A stretch of 44,874 bases of DNA, taken from the NCBI RefSeq assembly GCF_016938855.1, contig NZ_JAFHAP010000019.1, positions 1 to 44,874 on the forward strand, given 5' to 3'. Source of the DNA: Polycladomyces zharkentensis. Its GTDB lineage: Bacteria > Bacillota > Bacilli > Thermoactinomycetales > JIR-001. The translations under genes were made by a program, and so were the position numbers. How positions within the stretch are numbered: the first letter of the stretch is position 1; every line of letters starts with the position of its first letter. This document shows positions 1-10,546 of the stretch, one piece after another. The notes under the pieces are model-generated. The model searched no databases and had not been told where the DNA came from. It saw only the letters and a list, made by a program, of their open reading frames with translations.

Positions 1-296
1 AGCGTGGTCGATCATTCTGTTTTTTGAAAAATCGTTTGAATGCATCATCCAGATGTTTTAAGGAATTTTGTAGTGAAGTTGAATCTACTTCTTTCAACCA
101 TTCCAGTTCTTTTTTAAGTTGTGCCAGTTGGGAAGAACAAGTGTTGTAAGTTAGGCCTTTCCCTGTTTGCTCATAAGCTTCATTCCATTTAGCAAGAAAG
201 TGATTAAAAACAAAGCGACTGCAACCAAATGTTTTATTGATGAGATCTTCTTGCTCTTTTGGTTGGATATAAGCGAAACTTGAACGCCTTATGCAC
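1..296 (-). pseudogene. tnpB: IS200/IS605-family TnpB (OrfB) transposase, 5' part, frame-broken and cut by the window edge
   Basis: The minus strand from a GTG at 296 encodes the typical TnpB N-terminus (HKAFKFRLYPTK, then EQEDLINKTFGCSRFVFNHF and AKWNEAYEQTGKGLTYN). This is the N-terminal helix-turn-helix of the RNA-guided nuclease/transposase family. The start is set by AAGGAGGTG six bases upstream. The frame changes inside a run of four A's at about residue 13: frame 1 gives HKAFKFRLYPTK, and the rest reads in another frame. One extra A would explain it, so the copy is a pseudogene unless it is a sequencing error. The rest of the gene lies outside the window. It is divergent from a ribbon-helix-helix gene at 373, and the two share a 76-bp intergenic region. 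Confidence 0.8.
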
Positions 297-372
297 TTGT
301 TTTTCACCTCCTTGCTATATATACTTTAATTGTACACATAATTCACGTACAGAACAAGGAGTGTTATTTAAA

Positions 373-582
373 ATGCCAAAGAAAAAAGTAGAGACGCAGC
401 GTATAGATATTCGTGTCCCAGTAGTATTACTGCGTGAAATTGAAAAGTACCAAGAACGCAAAGGAATAGCCAATCGAACAACAGCAATGTTGGAACTTGT
501 TCGAAAAGGACTGGAAGTGTCGGACGCGAGAGGGGGCTATCCCTCTCGCGTCCGACACACCGATTCATCTCACCGCTTATAG
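373..582 (+). CDS. Small ribbon-helix-helix (CopG/Arc-like) DNA-binding protein
   Basis: This 69-residue protein begins MPKKKVETQRIDIRVPVVLL. An RHH core follows: a beta-strand (QRIDIRVP), helix A (VVLLREIEKYQERKG) and helix B (RTTAMLELVRKGLEVS). Such proteins bind DNA as dimers and often act as autoregulators or antitoxins. The start has AAGGAG 11-14 bases upstream. The gene is divergent from the tnpB relic. Its last 20 or so codons read through the perfect inverted repeat at 517-558, so the native C-terminus may have been replaced by mobile-element end sequence. A link to transposon regulation is inference; no toxin partner is visible. Confidence 0.6.
   Translation: MPKKKVETQRIDIRVPVVLLREIEKYQERKGIANRTTAMLELVRKGLEVSDARGGYPSRVRHTDSSHRL
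517..558. repeat. Perfect 18-bp inverted repeat (hairpin), possible IS end
   Basis: Arms 517-534 (GTGTCGGACGCGAGAGGG) and 541-558 are exact reverse complements around a six-base loop, GGCTAT. No T-run follows, so it is not a typical rho-independent terminator. IS200/IS605 elements carry subterminal hairpins at their ends, and this one lies upstream of the tnpB start. It may therefore be the left end of that element. Two further small hairpins follow (CGCTT/AAGCG near 570-585 and AAGGGCG/CGCCCTT at 611-631). Confidence 0.6.
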
Positions 583-659
583 AAGCGTCTTCTCGGTGCA
601 TGATGATAAAAAGGGCGCATCCAACGCCCTTCAAGTTGTTGACATTCGCGGACTCCGAC

Positions 660-776
660 TTTCCGTCTCCGCTCCATGGAGACAACGGAGTCGCTCGACG
701 GGAAATCCTAAAGGAGGGTGGCCGATTCCCCGTGAACCATCTTGAAGCTCAAGCGAAACAGGAGCAAGAGGGAAAA
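660..776 (+). repeat. Dispersed repeat family B, copy 1
   Basis: Shares with 3727-3841 and 28493-28590 a core of TTCCGTC-like sequence, then CGCTCC, CAACGGAGTCGCTCGACGGG, AAAT, and further on GAGGGTGGCC and GGGAAAAC. The ends of the core (TTCCCGTC and GACGGGAA) are complementary, so the unit could fold. It lies downstream of pyrG in a gene-free stretch (583-862) in which I see nothing else. Confidence 0.55.
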
Positions 777-862
777 CAGTACATCCAAATCGCGAGTGGT
801 GAAATCACTTGGTCGAGCAGTCTCAGGGCAACATGATGCGCCCTGTGAAAAAACGGTCACCC

Positions 863-2671
<1,809 letters not shown>

Positions 2672-2694
2672 CAGCCAAGATCGGCATGGGCGGC

Positions 2695-2718
2695 AAAAAA
2701 GACCGGCACTCCCGGTCC
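2695..2718 (-). terminator. Rho-independent terminator of rpoE
   Basis: Minus-strand stem GACCGG / CCGGTC with a five-base loop, followed by TTTTTT, starting directly after the rpoE stop codon. Confidence 0.88.
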
Positions 2719-3186
2719 TCAAATCAGACTTTCGTCTTCCTCCTCCGCTTCTTCTACCTCGTCTTCATCAAGTTCTTCAAATTCCTCGTCGTCAAAAACA
2801 TCGTCATCATCCAATTGATCGTCGTCGAACAGCTCATCCTCTTCTTCTTCAAACAGGTCCTCTTCCAAATCTTCGTCAAAGTCATCTTTGACATTGGCCT
2901 GAACGGCGGAATCGGTGGCCTGTTCGGTGGGATACCATTTTTTCAGACCCCACAAACTTTTGCCCACACAGATAAACCGGCCGTCGATATTGATCTCGGT
3001 GTATAATTGCGCGATATAGCGCGTCATCTCCTCTTCCGTGAACCCTTTCAACCGAGCCACTTCCTGAAAAAGATCACGGTACAGCATCGGTTCGCCCTTT
3101 TCGTACAACAACTCATAAACGAGATCGACCATCGCCGTCTCTCGGATTTCTTCGGGTGTCAAGGCAGCCAGTTTCCCGCTCATCAT
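2719..3186 (-). CDS. rpoE: DNA-directed RNA polymerase subunit delta
   Basis: Delta is the Gram-positive-specific RNA polymerase subunit that promotes recycling of the enzyme and transcription specificity. The 155-residue product has the expected two halves. Residues about 1-95 form the folded winged-helix (HARE-HTH) domain (PEEIRETAMVDLVYELL ... GLKKWYPTEQ). Residues about 100-155 form a disordered, almost wholly Asp/Glu tail. Two adjacent ATGs (3186 and 3183) are possible starts behind GGAAGG. The promoter lies about 60 bp upstream and a terminator follows the stop, so it is probably a single-gene unit just upstream of pyrG, as in B. subtilis. Confidence 0.95.
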   Translation of the reverse strand: MMSGKLAALTPEEIRETAMVDLVYELLYEKGEPMLYRDLFQEVARLKGFTEEEMTRYIAQLYTEINIDGRFICVGKSLWGLKKWYPTEQATDSAVQANVKDDFDEDLEEDLFEEEEDELFDDDQLDDDDVFDDEEFEELDEDEVEEAEEEDESLI

Positions 3187-3246
3187 TGGACACTTCCTTC
3201 CGTACGCATTGTCCTTGAGCCGCCAACGTTCTCGGTCCGTATGTCT

Positions 3247-3274
3247 ATTTTAACCAAAGAAAAAGGGAAGTCAA
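3247..3274 (-). promoter_or_regulatory. rpoE promoter
   Basis: Minus-strand -35 TTGACT (3274-3269), 16-bp spacer, -10 TAAAAT (3252-3247), about 60 bp before the rpoE start. Confidence 0.7.
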
Positions 3275-3411
3275 CCTGAGAAACCTTGAAAATGGAAAAA
3301 ATCAGGAAGTTGGTTGCAACTTTGTGAAATCTTGATCCCGTCTTGACCAGGGATTAACATTGTCACGCTATCATCAAACTTGCACACACCCCAAATCAGA
3401 GGAGGGGGAGC

Positions 3412-3504
3412 GTGCTGCAGCACTTGGTATTTCCACTCATCATCCTGTTGACCGGTTTGGCCGCCATGCCGCTTGTCGATGAGTGGAAATCCACTTCCGA
3501 GTGA
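3412..3504 (+). CDS. Possible 30-residue single-pass membrane peptide
   Basis: A GTG start behind GAGGAGGGGG opens a 30-codon frame. It encodes a short hydrophobic segment (LVFPLIILLTGLAAMPL) followed by a polar acidic tail (VDEWKSTSE) and TGA. The ribosome site and clean TM segment favour a real small gene. A strong terminator follows at 3643-3701. No family is recognised and the length makes chance possible. A very short minus-strand frame (3516-3575, 19 residues, with GGAGGAG before its ATG) lies just downstream and is equally unproven. Confidence 0.35.
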   Translation: MLQHLVFPLIILLTGLAAMPLVDEWKSTSE

Positions 3505-3642
3505 CTGATCCGTCATCAGTCGCCATCACCCGGTCCGCTGTTACCATACTCGCTGAGCAGACGTAATTTCCTCATCTCCTCCTGTCGGATGGCGAACGAA
3601 TGCCTCCCCCTCCGGGAGGCGAATCCGCTGACAAACAGTGAT

Positions 3643-3701
3643 GGAGCCGTTGTTCACTTCCGGTTGACACCACCGGATGGTGAAAACGGCTCCCCTTTTT
3701 T
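3643..3701 (+). terminator. Long rho-independent terminator
   Basis: Outer stem GGAGCCGTT (3643-3651) with AACGGCTCC (3685-3693). Inner stems TTCAC/GTGAA and CCGG/CCGG. Then CC and six T's (3696-3701). It ends plus-strand transcription from the 3.3-3.6 kb region, which supports a small transcript there. A second hairpin (GCCTCCC/GGGAGGC) sits at about 3602-3620. Confidence 0.8.
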
Positions 3702-3726
3702 CAGGGCGTAAGGCTAACGGGTGCCG

Positions 3727-3841
3727 ATTTCCCGCCTACGTTCCGTAGCAACAGCCAGAGTTTCTCGACGGGAAACGGACCTGCTCCAAAAGAGAGTGGC
3801 CTTTTTCCCATGAGCGACCTGTGAAGCGGCGAAGGGAAAAC
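3727..3841 (+). repeat. Dispersed repeat family B, copy 2
   Basis: Matches copy 1 (660-776) and copy 3 (28493-28590): TTTCCCGCC, GTTCCGTAGCAACAGCCAGAG, CTCGACGGGAAA, then GAGAGTGGCC. As in copy 1, it ends in GACCTGTGAAG-like sequence and GGGAAAAC. It occupies the gene-free stretch between the terminator at 3.7 kb and the MITE-like repeat at 3.92 kb. Confidence 0.6.
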
Positions 3842-3919
3842 GGCGCGCCCCATCACGGACCGAAAACGATGTTGTCACCACTCTCGTTCCCTTTTGAAAG
3901 GAGTCTCCGTTACTATCTC

Positions 3920-4130
3920 GTGCATCATGTTCCCGGCTCGTTCCACCTGCACCCTGCAAAGAATGAATGCAAGACCGCTTCGAACCGGGGAGCGCAGGAC
4001 ACGGGCATTTCGCTCAGAGAAAATTGCCCGCGATTTTGCTCCTGCGCTTCCGGTCCATCACCGGGACGGGCTCAGGTCTGGTCACTCACCCGGAAAAACC
4101 ATGCCCCTCTGATGAAATGTCCGGACAGCC
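3920..4130 (+). repeat. MITE-like repeat family A, copy at the end of icmF
   Basis: Contains the family landmarks in order: TTCCCGGCTCGTTCCACCTG, CACCCTGCA, GACCGCTTCGA, the CGGGCA block, ATTGCCCGCGATTTTG, CTGCGCTTCC, CACCCGGAAAAACCATGCCC, and an end ATGTCCGGACAGCCTGA. The icmF stop codon lies about 10 bp beyond. The 5' terminal GTGTCTGGT is not clear in this copy. Confidence 0.7.
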
Positions 4131-4139
4131 TGAACAGGA

Positions 4140-7100
4140 TCACATATTCCGCCGGTATTGACCGCCGACTTCATAAAGCGCGGCGGTGATCTGCCCCAGA
4201 CTGGCCACTTTCACCGTTTCCATCAATTCGGCGAAGATGTTGCCGTTTTCCCTCGCCACCTGCTTCAGACGGGCGAGAGCGGCAGGGGCCACGTCTTTGT
4301 GCCGTTCAAGGAATTGGCGCAAGCGGCGGATTTGCGATTCTTTTTCTTCCGGCGTGGCGCGGGTCAGTTCCAATTCCGGCTCTTCCGGCGGATTCGGGTT
4401 GAGGAATGTGTTGACGCCGATAATCGGCAGTTCGCCGGAATGCTTTTTGGTTTCGTAGTAGAGGGACTCCTCCTGGATTTTGCTCCGCTGATACTGTGTC
4501 TCCATCGCTCCCAGCACGCCGCCCCGGTCCGAAATCCGCTCAAATTCGGCCAACACGGCCTCTTCCACCAAATCGGTCAACTCTTCGATGATAAACGAGC
4601 CTTGCAACGGATTTTCGTTTTTGGCCAACCCCAGCTCTTTGGTGATGATGAGCTGGATCGCCATCGCCCGGCGGACCGATTCTTCGGTCGGCGTGGTGAT
4701 CGCCTCGTCGTAAGCGTTGGTGTGCAGGGAGTTACACTGATCGTAGATGGCCATGAGCGCCTGCAACGTGGTGCGGATGTCATTGAAGTCGATCTCCTGC
4801 GCATGCAGGGAACGACCCGAGGTTTGGATGTGGTACTTCAACTTTTGACTGCGTTCGTTTGCTCCGTACAACCGTTTCATCACCACCGCCCAGATGCGGC
4901 GGGCCACCCGGCCGATCACCGAATACTCCGCATCCAGCCCGTTGCTGAAGAAGAACGACAGGTTGGGGGCAAAATCATCCACATTCATGCCGCGACTGCG
5001 GTAATATTCCACGTAGGTGAACGCGTTGGCCAGCGTAAACGCCAGCTGGGTGATCGGATTGGCGCCGGCCTCGGCGATGTGGTACCCGCTGATGCTGACA
5101 GAGTAGTAGTTGCGCACGCGGTTTTGGATGAAATACTCCTGGATGTCCCCCATCATCTTCAGCGCGAATTCCGTGGAGAAAATGCAGGTGTTTTGCCCCT
5201 GGTCCTCCTTCAGAATGTCCGCCTGCACCGTTCCGCGCACCGATTGCAGCGTTTTTGCCTTGATCGTTTCGTATTCCTCCGGGGAGGGTTCGCGACCGTG
5301 CGCTTCGCGGAATTTTTCCACCTGCTGATCGATGGCCGTATTGAAGTACATGGCCAGAATAATCGGTGCCGGGCCATTGATCGTCATCGAGACGCTGGTA
5401 TTGGGTGAACACAGATCGAATCCCTTGTACAGTTCCTTCATGTCGTCCAACGTGCAGATACTCACCCCGGACTCCCCGATTTTTCCGTATATGTCGGGCC
5501 GCTCGTCCGGGTCTTCGCCGTACAGGGTGACGCTGTCAAACGCGGTGGACAACCGTTTGGCCGGATCGTTTTTCGACAGGTAGTGGAATCGGCGGTTGGT
5601 CCGTTGCGGTGTCCCTTCCCCGGCGAATTGCCGTTTGGGGTCCTCGTCCGTCCGTTTCAACGGGAAGACGCCCGCGGTGTAGGGGAAACGCCCCGGCACG
5701 TTCTCCAAAAGGCACCAGCGCAGGATTTCCCCCCAATCCTCGTAACGGGGAAGCGCGATCTTCGGAATTCTGCTCCCGGCCAGCGTCTCATGGTACAACG
5801 GCATGCGGATCTCCCGGTCCCGCACTTTGAACACGAATTCATCCTGCCGATACATTTCCTTGAGCTTCGGCCATTCTTCAATCAGTTTTTTGCAATAGGG
5901 GTCCAGCTGTTCCTCGATTTTGCGGATCGCCTCATCCAACGGTTTCAGCGGCGCTGCCGACGTTGTTTCCTTCACCAGCCATTCGTGGGCGCCGTGCAAT
6001 TGAAACCACCGACGGGCAAGTTCTGTCTGTTCCTCCACCCATTTGCGATAATTTCGCACCGTGTTGGCAATATCCCGCAGATAATGCGTCCGCTCCGGCG
6101 GGATGATGTGGCGGATTTCCACTTGTTGTCCCGTCACGTCCATGGAGGATTCCCAGCCGAGATGGAACTTCTCGTTCAGCTTGTCGATGAGAGCCCGGTA
6201 CAACACATTGGTGCCCGGATCATTGAAGCGGCTGGCCATGGTGCCGTAAACCGGGATTTTCTCATCCGGCAGATCAAATTGACCGTGATTGCGACGCCAT
6301 TGTTTCTTTACGTCGCGCAATGCGTCTTCCGATCCTTTGCGGTCAAATTTGTTGATGGCGATCAAGTCGGCGTAATCCAACATCTCAATTTTTTCCAACT
6401 GAGATGGTGCGCCGAATTCGGATGTCATCACATAGAGAGACAAATCGCTCACTTGCGTGATGTCCGCATCTCCTTGACCGATCCCGCTCGTTTCCACGAT
6501 CACCAGATCGTATCCCGCCCGTTTGACAATGGCGATCGCGTCGCGGGTGGCCGCACTGAGCTCGGACCGGTTACGCCGCGTCGCCAAGCTTCGCATGTAC
6601 ACACGCGGATGGTGTACCGCGTTCATGCGGATACGGTCGCCGAGCAGTGCACCTCCCGTGCGTTGTTTGGAGGGGTCGATGGAGAGAACGGCCACTTTTT
6701 TTCCCGGGAAATCTTCCAGGAACCGGCGCACCAGCTCGTCAGTGAGTGAACTTTTCCCGGCACCTCCGGTTCCGGTGATGCCCACCACCGGAACAAACCC
6801 GCCCCCGGCAGCGGACTCCGCCAATTCCGCCAGTGTGGATGCCACCGCCTCACGTCCTTCCCGATCCTCCGCCACATGTTCGGCCAAGGTGATCAGGCGG
6901 GCGATGGCACGTGGATCGGCTTCCGGCAGTTTCTCCAATTCCCATGTCACCTGCTCCACGGTGGGGAAGTCGCATTCCTTCACCATGTGGTTGATGATGC
7001 CTTGCAACCCCATTTTCATCCCGTCGTCAGGGGAGAAGATCTTGGCCACGCCGTACGCTTCCAACTCCCGGATCTCACGGGGAACGATCACGCCGCCCCC

Positions 7101-7400
7101 GCCGCCGAACACGCGAATGTGCTCAGCGCCCCGTTCTTTGAGCAGATCGATCATATATTTGAAAAACTCCATATGCCCGCCCTGATAGGAGGAGACGGCA
7201 ATGCCCTGCACATCCTCCTGAATGGCCGCCGTCACGATTTCATCCACCGAACGGTTGTGCCCCAGGTGGATCACTTCCACTCCCGACGCCTGCAACAGAC
7301 GCCGAAACAGGTTGATGGAAGCGTCATGCCCGTCAAACAGGCTGGCCGCCGTCACAAACCGCACCGCATGTCGGGGACGGTAAACCTCGGTTGTCGTCAT
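4140..7400 (-). CDS. icmF: Fused isobutyryl-CoA mutase (adenosylcobalamin-dependent)
   Basis: Interconverts isobutyryl-CoA and n-butyryl-CoA by a B12 radical rearrangement, linking branched and straight short-chain acyl-CoA pools. The 1086-residue protein has the IcmF order. Residues 1-140 are the cobalamin-binding domain with DGHDASI (His25 the probable lower axial ligand). A MeaI-type P-loop GTPase chaperone follows (GTGGAGKS near 210-217, NKFD downstream). From about 550 comes the TIM-barrel mutase domain ([39 protein letters not shown]). The ATG at 7400 is chosen because AGGAGG lies eight bases upstream; a GTG at 7409 overlaps that site. It overlaps the 3' end of the tetR gene by 68 bp and is last in the operon. 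Exact acyl specificity (isobutyryl, isovaleryl or pivalyl) cannot be settled by eye. Confidence 0.95.
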   Translation of the reverse strand: MTTTEVYRPRHAVRFVTAASLFDGHDASINLFRRLLQASGVEVIHLGHNRSVDEIVTAAIQEDVQGIAVSSYQGGHMEFFKYMIDLLKERGAEHIRVFGGGGGVIVPREIRELEAYGVAKIFSPDDGMKMGLQGIINHMVKECDFPTVEQVTWELEKLPEADPRAIARLITLAEHVAEDREGREAVASTLAELAESAAGGGFVPVVGITGTGGAGKSSLTDELVRRFLEDFPGKKVAVLSIDPSKQRTGGALLGDRIRMNAVHHPRVYMRSLATRRNRSELSAATRDAIAIVKRAGYDLVIVETSGIGQGDADITQVSDLSLYVMTSEFGAPSQLEKIEMLDYADLIAINKFDRKGSEDALRDVKKQWRRNHGQFDLPDEKIPVYGTMASRFNDPGTNVLYRALIDKLNEKFHLGWESSMDVTGQQVEIRHIIPPERTHYLRDIANTVRNYRKWVEEQTELARRWFQLHGAHEWLVKETTSAAPLKPLDEAIRKIEEQLDPYCKKLIEEWPKLKEMYRQDEFVFKVRDREIRMPLYHETLAGSRIPKIALPRYEDWGEILRWCLLENVPGRFPYTAGVFPLKRTDEDPKRQFAGEGTPQRTNRRFHYLSKNDPAKRLSTAFDSVTLYGEDPDERPDIYGKIGESGVSICTLDDMKELYKGFDLCSPNTSVSMTINGPAPIILAMYFNTAIDQQVEKFREAHGREPSPEEYETIKAKTLQSVRGTVQADILKEDQGQNTCIFSTEFALKMMGDIQEYFIQNRVRNYYSVSISGYHIAEAGANPITQLAFTLANAFTYVEYYRSRGMNVDDFAPNLSFFFSNGLDAEYSVIGRVARRIWAVVMKRLYGANERSQKLKYHIQTSGRSLHAQEIDFNDIRTTLQALMAIYDQCNSLHTNAYDEAITTPTEESVRRAMAIQLIITKELGLAKNENPLQGSFIIEELTDLVEEAVLAEFERISDRGGVLGAMETQYQRSKIQEESLYYETKKHSGELPIIGVNTFLNPNPPEEPELELTRATPEEKESQIRRLRQFLERHKDVAPAALARLKQVARENGNIFAELMETVKVASLGQITAALYEVGGQYRRNM

Positions 7401-8043
7401 GGCGATCACCTCCTGCCGGTGTCGTCAACTCCCTCAGCAACAATGCCGTCTGCAGGCGGGTATATTCCTCCAAGTTGTAATACTTTCGGAGGGCCCACCG
7501 GCGAAACGTCCACATCTGCCCCATCACCATGATTTGATGGGCCATCAGTTTGACCGAGGAAGGCTCCAGATGAAGCGTCCCGTCGGCGATTCCCTTTTCC
7601 AAAATCCGCTCAAACAGGGACGTGATCTCTTCTTCTTTTTGCAAAACGTACCGAAGCGCTTCCTTGGGCAATGATTTGGTTTCCTGATAGATCAACAGAA
7701 CATAGTCGCTCATTTCATCCATCACGCGAAAATGATGAGACACGGCCCGCACCAAACTGTCCCTCCCGGTGGCTTCCTCATCCACCGCTTCTTTCAGCCG
7801 TTTTTCCAGCTCAGTGTGGATGTCGTCGCACACCAGGTACAATACGTCTTCTTTGGTTTGAATGTATTCGTACATCGTGCCGATGCTGAAGCCGCATTCC
7901 CGTGCGATTTCACGGGTGGTCGTCTTGTGGAACCCCTTTCGGACGAACAACTCCACCGCACCGCGAATGATTTGCCGCCTCCGCTCTTCCACCAGCTTGG
8001 GGTTTTTGATCTCGGAAGGGATCGGTTTGCGATGCTGAGGCAT
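7333..8043 (-). CDS. TetR/AcrR-family regulator, probably of acyl-CoA catabolism
   Basis: The 236-residue protein has an N-terminal TetR helix-turn-helix at about residues 20-65 ([40 protein letters not shown]). A helical ligand-binding domain follows. The ATG at 8043 has AAAGGAGGGG five bases upstream. It lies inside the acyl-CoA operon, 13 bp after meaB, and its end overlaps icmF by 68 bp in another frame, suggesting translational coupling. By position it is a candidate regulator of this operon, binding the palindrome at 14280-14295, with an acyl-CoA as ligand (as for FadR of Bacillus). Both points are inference. Confidence 0.85.
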   Translation of the reverse strand: MPQHRKPIPSEIKNPKLVEERRRQIIRGAVELFVRKGFHKTTTREIARECGFSIGTMYEYIQTKEDVLYLVCDDIHTELEKRLKEAVDEEATGRDSLVRAVSHHFRVMDEMSDYVLLIYQETKSLPKEALRYVLQKEEEITSLFERILEKGIADGTLHLEPSSVKLMAHQIMVMGQMWTFRRWALRKYYNLEEYTRLQTALLLRELTTPAGGDRHDDNRGLPSPTCGAVCDGGQPV

Positions 8044-8056
8044 CCGCACCCCTCCT

Positions 8057-9025
8057 TTATTCGGAATGATCTCCTCCATCGCTCTTGCCTCTTATTTGCC
8101 CCCACCACTGATCCGCCACCTGATGCGGACCGATTTCCCTTCGTTCGACGCGGTCCAGATCGGTTGCGACTTCGGGACGGGATAACCAAGACTGAATCTC
8201 CCGGTGCAAACGTTCCTCCATGATGGCCAGCAATTCCCGGCGCAGACGGCGGAGGCGACGCCGGTTCCATTCTCCGGATTGTTCAAGGAAATCCCGGTGT
8301 GCCGTCAACGCTTCCCACAACCGGTCCATCCCCTGCCCCCGCGTCGATACCGTTGATACGACGGGCGGTCGCCAAACGTGATCATGCTTGGCGATGTCCA
8401 ACATCTCTTCCAGTTGGGCGATCAGTTTGCGGGCGCCGTCCAGATCCGCTTTGTTCACCACGAACAGATCAGCGATTTCCATCACACCCGCTTTGAACAC
8501 CTGGATGGTGTCGCCCGCACCGGGTGTTACGACCAACGCCACGGTATCCGCCAAATGCATGATGTCGACCTCGGACTGCCCCACTCCGACGGTTTCCACG
8601 AAAATCACGTCGTAACCGGCCGCATCCAACACCCGAACCGCTTCCCCCGTCGCTCGGGACAACCCGCCCAGACTGCCGCGAGATCCCATGCTCCGGATGA
8701 AGACACCCTCGTCCAGTGTGTGGGCGGTCATCCGTACACGGTCGCCCAAAAGCGCTCCGCCGGTGAACGGGCTGGTGGGGTCCACCGCGATCACACCCAC
8801 GGTCCGTCCCTGTTTGCGCAAATGGCGAATCATCCGGTCGGTAAGCGTACTTTTTCCTGCCCCCGGCGGACCGGTCCACCCGATCACCCAAGCCCGCCCG
8901 GTGTAAGGATAGAGAGCTTCCAACAATGCCGTCCGCTTCCGCTCCTCACCACTCTCCAAACACGTGATGGCTCTCGCGATCGCTCGTCGGTTTCGCTGCC
9001 GGATGTCCCGCACCCACGCGTTCAT
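8057..9025 (-). CDS. meaB: MeaB/ArgK-type G-protein chaperone of B12-dependent mutases
   Basis: A GTPase that protects and reloads adenosylcobalamin mutases. The 322-residue product shows the G3E signatures: Walker [50 protein letters not shown], and the C-terminal dimerisation helices. ATG at 9025 is preferred because AAGGG lies about eight bases upstream; GTG 9034 and ATG 9031 are alternatives. It starts about 10 bp after the acyl-CoA dehydrogenase stop. Oddly, IcmF already carries its own fused G-domain, and no separate methylmalonyl-CoA mutase is in the window, so its client may be encoded elsewhere. Confidence 0.92.
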   Translation of the reverse strand: MNAWVRDIRQRNRRAIARAITCLESGEERKRTALLEALYPYTGRAWVIGWTGPPGAGKSTLTDRMIRHLRKQGRTVGVIAVDPTSPFTGGALLGDRVRMTAHTLDEGVFIRSMGSRGSLGGLSRATGEAVRVLDAAGYDVIFVETVGVGQSEVDIMHLADTVALVVTPGAGDTIQVFKAGVMEIADLFVVNKADLDGARKLIAQLEEMLDIAKHDHVWRPPVVSTVSTRGQGMDRLWEALTAHRDFLEQSGEWNRRRLRRLRRELLAIMEERLHREIQSWLSRPEVATDLDRVERREIGPHQVADQWWGQIRGKSDGGDHSE

Positions 9026-9036
9026 GGCCATCACCC

Positions 9037-10179
9037 TTAGGATTTCAGCAGGTGATTGGCGATGACCACTCGTTGAATTTCATTGGTGCCCTCGTAGATT
9101 TGCGTGATCTTCGCATCGCGCATCATGCGTTCCACCGGATACTCCCGCGTATATCCGTATCCGCCGAACACCTGAACCGCCTCGGTGGTCACTTCCATCG
9201 CCACATCTGCGGCAAACATCTTGGCCATCGCCGATGCCTTTCCGTACGGAAGCCCTTGGGACTCCAACCATGCCGCCTGATAGGTGAGCAGACGCGCCGC
9301 CTCGATTTTGGTGGCCATATCCGCCAACTTGAATTGAATCGCCTGAAGTTTGGCGATCGGCTGACCGAATTGCACCCGTTCCTTGGCATACGCCAGCGCG
9401 GCATCCAACGCTCCCTGGGCGATTCCGACCGCTTGGGCGGCGATGCCGTTGCGCCCGCCGTCCAACGTTTTCATGGCGATTTTGAAGCCTTCGCCTTCTT
9501 CTCCCAGCCGGTTTTCCACCGGAATCCGGCAGTTGTCAAAGAGAATCTCCAGCGTGGGAGAGGACCGAATGCCCAATTTTTTTTCTTTTTTGCCGAAGGA
9601 AAACCCCGGTGTTCCCTTTTCCACGATAAAGGCCGAGATGCCATGGTGCTTCTTGGCAGGATCGGTCACCGCAAACACGACGTAGATTTCGGCTTCCCCG
9701 CCGTTGGTAATGAAAATCTTGCTCCCATTCAACACATATTCGTCCCCGTCGCGCACCGCGGTCGTCTTCATCCCCGCGGCGTCCGATCCGGAACCGGGTT
9801 CAGTCAGACCGTACGCGCCGATTTTCTTTCCTTCCGCCAGCGGACGCAAAAACCGTTCTTTCTGCTCATCTGTGCCGAATGCAAAGATGGGCCAGCTGGC
9901 CAGCGAAATGTGGGCGGACAGCGTGACACCGGTGGAAGCGCACACGCGCGACAGCTCCTCCACGGCGATCACGTAGCTGAGGAAATCGGCCCCGACCCCG
10001 CCCACTTCCTCCGGCCACGGGATTCCCGTCAAACCCAGCTCGGCCATCTTGTCGAAAATGGTACGGTCAAATCTCTCTTGTTCGTCCCGCTCGGCCGCCG
10101 TCGGCGCCACTTCCTTCAATGCAAACTCCCGCACCATCTTCTGCATCATCACATGCTCTTCGCTCAGTTGAAAATCCAA
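9037..10179 (-). CDS. Short/branched-chain acyl-CoA dehydrogenase (first of two)
   Basis: A FAD enzyme that forms the 2,3-enoyl-CoA and passes electrons to ETF. The full-length 380-residue protein has [12 protein letters not shown] (FAD/substrate contact), FITNG, the [20 protein letters not shown] helix and the C-terminal catalytic segment [11 protein letters not shown], with the active-site Glu in the short-chain position. It resembles AcdA/MmgC. The start is ATG 10179 behind GGGGAG. The paralogue at 10547-11689 is separated from it by a MITE-like repeat. Its place beside icmF and meaB suggests butyryl-, isobutyryl- or 2-methylbutyryl-CoA as substrate. Confidence 0.93.
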   Translation of the reverse strand: MDFQLSEEHVMMQKMVREFALKEVAPTAAERDEQERFDRTIFDKMAELGLTGIPWPEEVGGVGADFLSYVIAVEELSRVCASTGVTLSAHISLASWPIFAFGTDEQKERFLRPLAEGKKIGAYGLTEPGSGSDAAGMKTTAVRDGDEYVLNGSKIFITNGGEAEIYVVFAVTDPAKKHHGISAFIVEKGTPGFSFGKKEKKLGIRSSPTLEILFDNCRIPVENRLGEEGEGFKIAMKTLDGGRNGIAAQAVGIAQGALDAALAYAKERVQFGQPIAKLQAIQFKLADMATKIEAARLLTYQAAWLESQGLPYGKASAMAKMFAADVAMEVTTEAVQVFGGYGYTREYPVERMMRDAKITQIYEGTNEIQRVVIANHLLKS

Positions 10180-10279
10180 GTGCTCTCCCCCGCTTCCCTC
10201 GTTTGTATCCCTGCGGGATGACGGGTCCGTTCATCGGTCCCTCTCCACTCCGTCTCTTTCTGGTCCCGCATCCCGCCAG

Positions 10280-10515
10280 GGCATGTCTGGTGAATACCGC
10301 CCATATCGCTTTCCCGGCCCGCTCCGCCTGCACCCTCAAGGAAGCAGATCATGACCGCTACGACCGGCCCCGGCGCAGGGTGCGGGCAAAGCAAGCTTCG
10401 CTTGGAGGAACCCGGGATTCCATTCCTGCGCTTGCCGGGACTTTGCTTCGCAGGGCATTTTTTGGGTCGCTCTCCCGGAAAAATATTGCCCCTTTACGGA
10501 ATGACCAAACACACT
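10280..10515 (+). repeat. MITE-like repeat family A, nearly full copy
   Basis: Begins GGGCATGTCTGGTGAAT (TGTCTGGT at 10284-10291) and ends ATGACCAAACACAC (10501-10514), so the termini are imperfect inverted repeats. The internal blocks match the other copies (CGCTTTCCCGGCCCGCTCC, GCAGATCATGACCGCT, GCGGGCAAAG, AGCTTCGCTTGGAGGAA, TCTCCCGGAAAAAT). About 235 bp. It fills the space between the two acyl-CoA dehydrogenase genes. Confidence 0.8.
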
Positions 10516-10546
10516 TATGAATGGTCAGCCTTCCCGTTTAAGGCAC

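Noticed and set aside
713-735. GGAGGGTGGCC resembling the T-box AGGGTGGNACCGCG motif
   Set aside because: The ACCGCG part is absent, the motif changes among the three family B copies, and the segment lies at the 3' end of pyrG rather than before a gene.
4158-5408. Long plus-strand frames antisense to icmF, acd, thl and aldehyde dehydrogenase
   Set aside because: They arise from GC-rich codon use of the real minus-strand genes; they have His/Arg/Phe-rich composition and no starts with ribosome sites.
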